Source of the DNA: Paenibacillus soyae
Lineage (GTDB): Bacteria > Bacillota > Bacilli > Paenibacillales > Paenibacillaceae
Length of the DNA stretch: 64,000 nucleotides
Assembly: GCF_024623455.1 (NCBI RefSeq)
Contig: NZ_JANIPJ010000011.1
Coordinates: 124,001-188,000 of the forward strand
Direction: 5' to 3'
Below the pieces are notes generated by a model. It made no database searches and was not told where the DNA came from. It was given only the letters and a program-made list of their open reading frames with translations. Numbering within the stretch: position 1 is the stretch's first letter; every line of letters starts with the position of its first letter. A program made the translations under genes and the position numbers. Positions 61,519 through 64,000 of this stretch are shown here, one piece after another.

Positions 61519-61544
61519 GGATGGACGGTCGACGTTGTTATAAT
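61515..61544 (+). promoter_or_regulatory. Promoter of the MalT-like gene, giving a leaderless mRNA
   Basis: TTGAGG (61515-61520), an 18-base spacer and an extended -10 TGTTATAAT (61536-61544). The expected start of transcription is at the A of ATG 61551, and no Shine-Dalgarno lies between. The -35 overlaps the stop codon of the upstream gene. Confidence 0.65.
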
Positions 61545-61550
61545 GGATCT

Positions 61551-63686
61551 ATGTCGACTCCATTAATTGCCACCAAATTATATATTCCTGCGCCTCGGCC
61601 CAACACGGTGCCGCGCCGACGGTTAATCGAAGGATTGAACAGGGGCTTGCACCGAAAATTGACCCTGATCTCCGCGCCGGCCGGCTACGGCAAAACGACC
61701 TTAGTCTGCGATTGGCTGGCCGACTGCGGGCGGCCGGCGGCATGGCTGTCGCTGGAACAGGAAGACAACGAGCCTGCGCGCTTCATCACCTATATGATCG
61801 CCGCGCTGCAGACGATTGCGGAGAATATAGGCGAAGGCGTGCTTTCCGTCCTTCACTCTCCGCAGCCGCCCCCGATCAAGTCGATTCTGACGGCGATCCT
61901 TCATGAACTCGCGGCCATTCCGTTCCCTTTTATTCTTGTTCTGGATGATTACCATGCGGCGAGCCCGAGCGAGGTGGATGAAGCCGTAGCCTTCCTGCTG
62001 GACCATCTCCCCCATTCGATGCATCTTGTCCTTACGACCCGCGAGGACCCGGCCATTTCTTTGCCGCGGCTGCGTGTTCGGGACCAGATCACCGAGCTGC
62101 GCGCCGCCGACATGCGATTTACGCTTAGCGAAGCCGAAGCCTTTTTTAACCAAGTAATGGAGCTCAACCTCTCCAAGGATCATGTAACGGATTTTCAATC
62201 ACGCACCGAAGGCTGGGCCGCGGGCCTGCGCTTGGCTGCCATCTCCATGCAGGAGGAGCGGGACGCCGATCGGCTCCTGCAGTCTTTTACGGGCAATCAT
62301 CATTTTGTGCTGGATTATTTGGTTGAGGAAGTGCTGCAAAGGCAGTCCGAGGATGTCCAGGTCTTTCTGCTGCAGACCTCCCTACTCGACCGATTGTGCG
62401 GTCCGTTATGCGACGAGCTAATACCCGAGCATGGGGCTTCGGGTAAGGACATGTTGATCGAGCTTGATCGTAAAAATTTATTTGTCATCCCCCTGGATAA
62501 GGAACGGCGGTGGTATCGTTATCATCATTTGTTCGCGGATATTCTTCGCAGACGGCTGCTGGAAAGCGCGGATGAGGGCCTTATCGCGGAATTGCACAAA
62601 CGAGCGAGCTTCTGGTATGAACAACAAGGTTTCGAAATCGAGTCGTTTCGTCATGCTGTCGAAGCGCGGGACATCGAGCGGAGCGCGCGTTTGCTTCAAG
62701 GCAATGGAATGCCGCTGCATCTGAGAGGGGCCGCGCGAGTAGCGCTCGACTGGCTGGAGTCGCTGCCTGCTCAGGAGCTGAATGCTAGACCGGCATTGTG
62801 GGTTTTCTACGGCTCGGCCCTATTGATAGCCGGGAAGCCGACGAGCATCGAGCCTAAGCTTCAAGCGGCGGAGGCAGTCTTGGAGGGCGTGGAGCAAGAC
62901 GCCGGCGTCAGGGACTTGATCGGCTGGATCGCGGCTACCCGCGCTACGTTGGCATCCTTGAGCTTAACCGATAGCTCCGACGTGTCCGAGCTCCGTCTTG
63001 AAGCGGCAGAAGCGGCTATGCAAGATTCGGATAGGGAAGACAAGACGGATGAACTAGTCGAATTCATTGCGCCTGTACGGAAAGCCCTGGTAAGAGATAC
63101 GGAAGGTATTGACCTTATAATGGCCCAATCGCGCCGAGCGCTGGCCTATCTGCAGCCCGATAACCTGTCGGCCCGGACGGCATCGGCTTGGATGCTGGGC
63201 GTCGCTTGCCAGCGAAGGGGAATTTATGCCGAGGCACTCGAAGCCTATAACGAGGTCATCGCGAATTGCCGAAGGATCAATCATCGGCTGATGGCGATTA
63301 TGGCCATGATTGGAATCGCGCAAATACAGGAAGCGGAGGGGCGCACCGATCTGGCGGCGGAGCGTTACCGGGAGGCTCTGGGACTTGCCGGCGATTTGCC
63401 GCACCCGGCCATCGAAGAAGCTCGATTGGACCTAGAGCGTTTGCGCCGCGTTCTCGAGGACGGAAGGAAGGGCGACCTGCTCAGCCCGCGCGAGATCGAG
63501 GTGCTGGAGCTCATAGCGAAGGGGCACTCCAATCGGGAAATCGCCGGGAAGCTTTTCCTCGCCTTGGATACGGTGAAAGGCCACAATAGAAGAATATTCG
63601 AGAAGCTCCAAGTGCAGCGGCGCACGGAAGCGATTGCCCGCGCCCGCGAATTAAACTTGTTAATGGGCACCCCGAAACCACACTAA
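61551..63686 (+). CDS. MalT-like LuxR family ATP-dependent regulator
   Basis: 711-residue STAND regulator. The NTPase has Walker A in [16 protein letters not shown] and Walker B in [18 protein letters not shown]-like helices follow, and the C-terminal LuxR HTH is [36 protein letters not shown]. It is shorter than typical MalT (about 900 residues), mainly in the TPR region. The start ATG 61551 has no ribosome binding site but sits at the predicted transcription start, so it may be leaderless. It probably activates the DUF4386 gene downstream; the inducer is unknown. Confidence 0.9.
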   Translation: MSTPLIATKLYIPAPRPNTVPRRRLIEGLNRGLHRKLTLISAPAGYGKTTLVCDWLADCGRPAAWLSLEQEDNEPARFITYMIAALQTIAENIGEGVLSVLHSPQPPPIKSILTAILHELAAIPFPFILVLDDYHAASPSEVDEAVAFLLDHLPHSMHLVLTTREDPAISLPRLRVRDQITELRAADMRFTLSEAEAFFNQVMELNLSKDHVTDFQSRTEGWAAGLRLAAISMQEERDADRLLQSFTGNHHFVLDYLVEEVLQRQSEDVQVFLLQTSLLDRLCGPLCDELIPEHGASGKDMLIELDRKNLFVIPLDKERRWYRYHHLFADILRRRLLESADEGLIAELHKRASFWYEQQGFEIESFRHAVEARDIERSARLLQGNGMPLHLRGAARVALDWLESLPAQELNARPALWVFYGSALLIAGKPTSIEPKLQAAEAVLEGVEQDAGVRDLIGWIAATRATLASLSLTDSSDVSELRLEAAEAAMQDSDREDKTDELVEFIAPVRKALVRDTEGIDLIMAQSRRALAYLQPDNLSARTASAWMLGVACQRRGIYAEALEAYNEVIANCRRINHRLMAIMAMIGIAQIQEAEGRTDLAAERYREALGLAGDLPHPAIEEARLDLERLRRVLEDGRKGDLLSPREIEVLELIAKGHSNREIAGKLFLALDTVKGHNRRIFEKLQVQRRTEAIARARELNLLMGTPKPH

Positions 63687-63692
63687 AGTGTC
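63681..63692. repeat. Inverted repeat ACACT-AA-AGTGT
   Basis: A 5-bp dyad overlaps the MalT-like stop codon, about 60 bases before the DUF4386 gene start, and could be the site of the MalT-like regulator. Confidence 0.35.
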
Positions 63693-63752
63693 TACAGGTC
63701 CATTCCCCCCCGAGCTATACTGCTGATAAAGGAGTCAGGAGGGGGACCAAGG

Positions 63753-64000
63753 ATGAGAAAGCTGGAAAGAGCGGCAGGGGTGTTGTTTTTGTTGTCGACG
63801 GCTGCATTCCTGATCGGAAGCGGCATGCTGGATCCTATTTTACACGGGGCCGATTTGCTAAACGGTGTGGTTGCCAAGCAAAAGCAAATATATGCGGGAG
63901 TGTTCTTGGAGGTCATTAACGCCATAGCGGTCGTGGGGATTGCCATGCTGCTGCATCCCATTTTGAAGAAGCATCACGAAGCATTTGCCTACGGGTACTT
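63753..64000 (+). CDS. DUF4386 domain-containing membrane protein, partial
   Basis: 82 codons that run off the window end. It begins RKLERAAGVLFLLSTAAFLIG with a membrane segment, followed by GSGMLDPIL and VFLEVINAIAVVGIAMLLHPIL, which match the DUF4386 opening. GGAGGGGG is about eight bases upstream. A weak TATACT (63717-63722) lies in the gap after the MalT-like gene. It lies 66 bases after that gene and is a likely target. A full DUF4386 protein is at 49815. Confidence 0.8.
   Translation, partial: MRKLERAAGVLFLLSTAAFLIGSGMLDPILHGADLLNGVVAKQKQIYAGVFLEVINAIAVVGIAMLLHPILKKHHEAFAYGY

Noticed and set aside
1..64000. CRISPR arrays, tRNA or rRNA genes, transposases
   Set aside because: No regularly spaced repeats, no tRNA-like cloverleaf or rRNA stretch, and no transposase-like reading frame were seen.

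Overview
The window looks like chromosome of a Gram-positive Bacillota, most likely Paenibacillaceae (Paenibacillus or Cohnella type). This rests on strong AGGAGG-type ribosome binding sites with ATG, GTG and TTG starts, many U-tailed terminators, an L-box (lysine) riboswitch, a perfect cre site, a YesM/YesN two-component pair beside a sugar ABC importer, an S-layer-homology-anchored protease, several MmyB-type regulators and a LipL octanoyltransferase. I see no rRNA, tRNA, CRISPR array, transposase or phage structural gene. The taxonomy is inferred from gene types, not from a marker gene.

Layout. 1-4.1 kb: regulators (a WYL regulator divergent from a GyrI-like gene cut by the window edge; an MmyB regulator) with small redox or barrel proteins (SDR, Dabb, DUF3237). 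4.3-14.5 kb: a carbohydrate locus made of a lipoprotein binding protein, two permeases, a large cytoplasmic FAD oxidoreductase, a YesM/YesN two-component system and a secreted beta-helix protein with its own cre site. 14.6-20.6 kb, minus strand: a helical protein coupled to a 1000-residue SNF2 helicase, then a second MmyB regulator and an SDR. 20.7-27.2 kb: ABC-F protein, membrane-anchored HtrA-like protease, MerR-GyrI regulator, epimerase, and a GH13 protein whose catalytic residues are mostly replaced. 27.3-30.0 kb: lysine riboswitch and a complete amino-acid ABC importer. 30.2-32.7 kb: PAS-GGDEF-EAL protein. 32.9-37.5 kb: secreted protein, ABC-2 exporter and two-component system in one operon. 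37.7-41.2 kb: DoxX-like protein, a deletion scar fusing an AraC gene to a glyoxalase-like gene, and a third MmyB regulator with a quinone-oxidoreductase-like protein. 41.3-43.6 kb: an AT-rich two-gene block running into lipL. 44-48.7 kb: a giant secreted rhamnogalacturonan lyase. 48.8-57.6 kb: AraC-GyrI regulators, DUF4386, the second GyrI/WYL divergent module, an SLH-M13 metallopeptidase, GNAT, a 62-residue small protein and a RidA-like protein. 57.6-64 kb: a chemoreceptor paired with a sugar-binding lipoprotein, a CBO0543 membrane protein, a MalT-like LuxR regulator that looks leaderless, and a second DUF4386 protein cut by the window end.

Themes. One is plant or microbial polysaccharide use (uptake locus, beta-helix protein, PL11 lyase, sugar chemotaxis pair). 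The other is small-molecule sensing: five GyrI-like domains, three MmyB regulators each next to an oxidoreductase or barrel protein, and two WYL regulators. The best leads for something new are the FAD-oxidoreductase sugar locus, the duplicated GyrI/WYL module with a shared operator, the apparent GH13 pseudoenzyme, the SWIM-less SNF2 partner, the AraC/VOC deletion scar and the secreted-protein/ABC/two-component operon.
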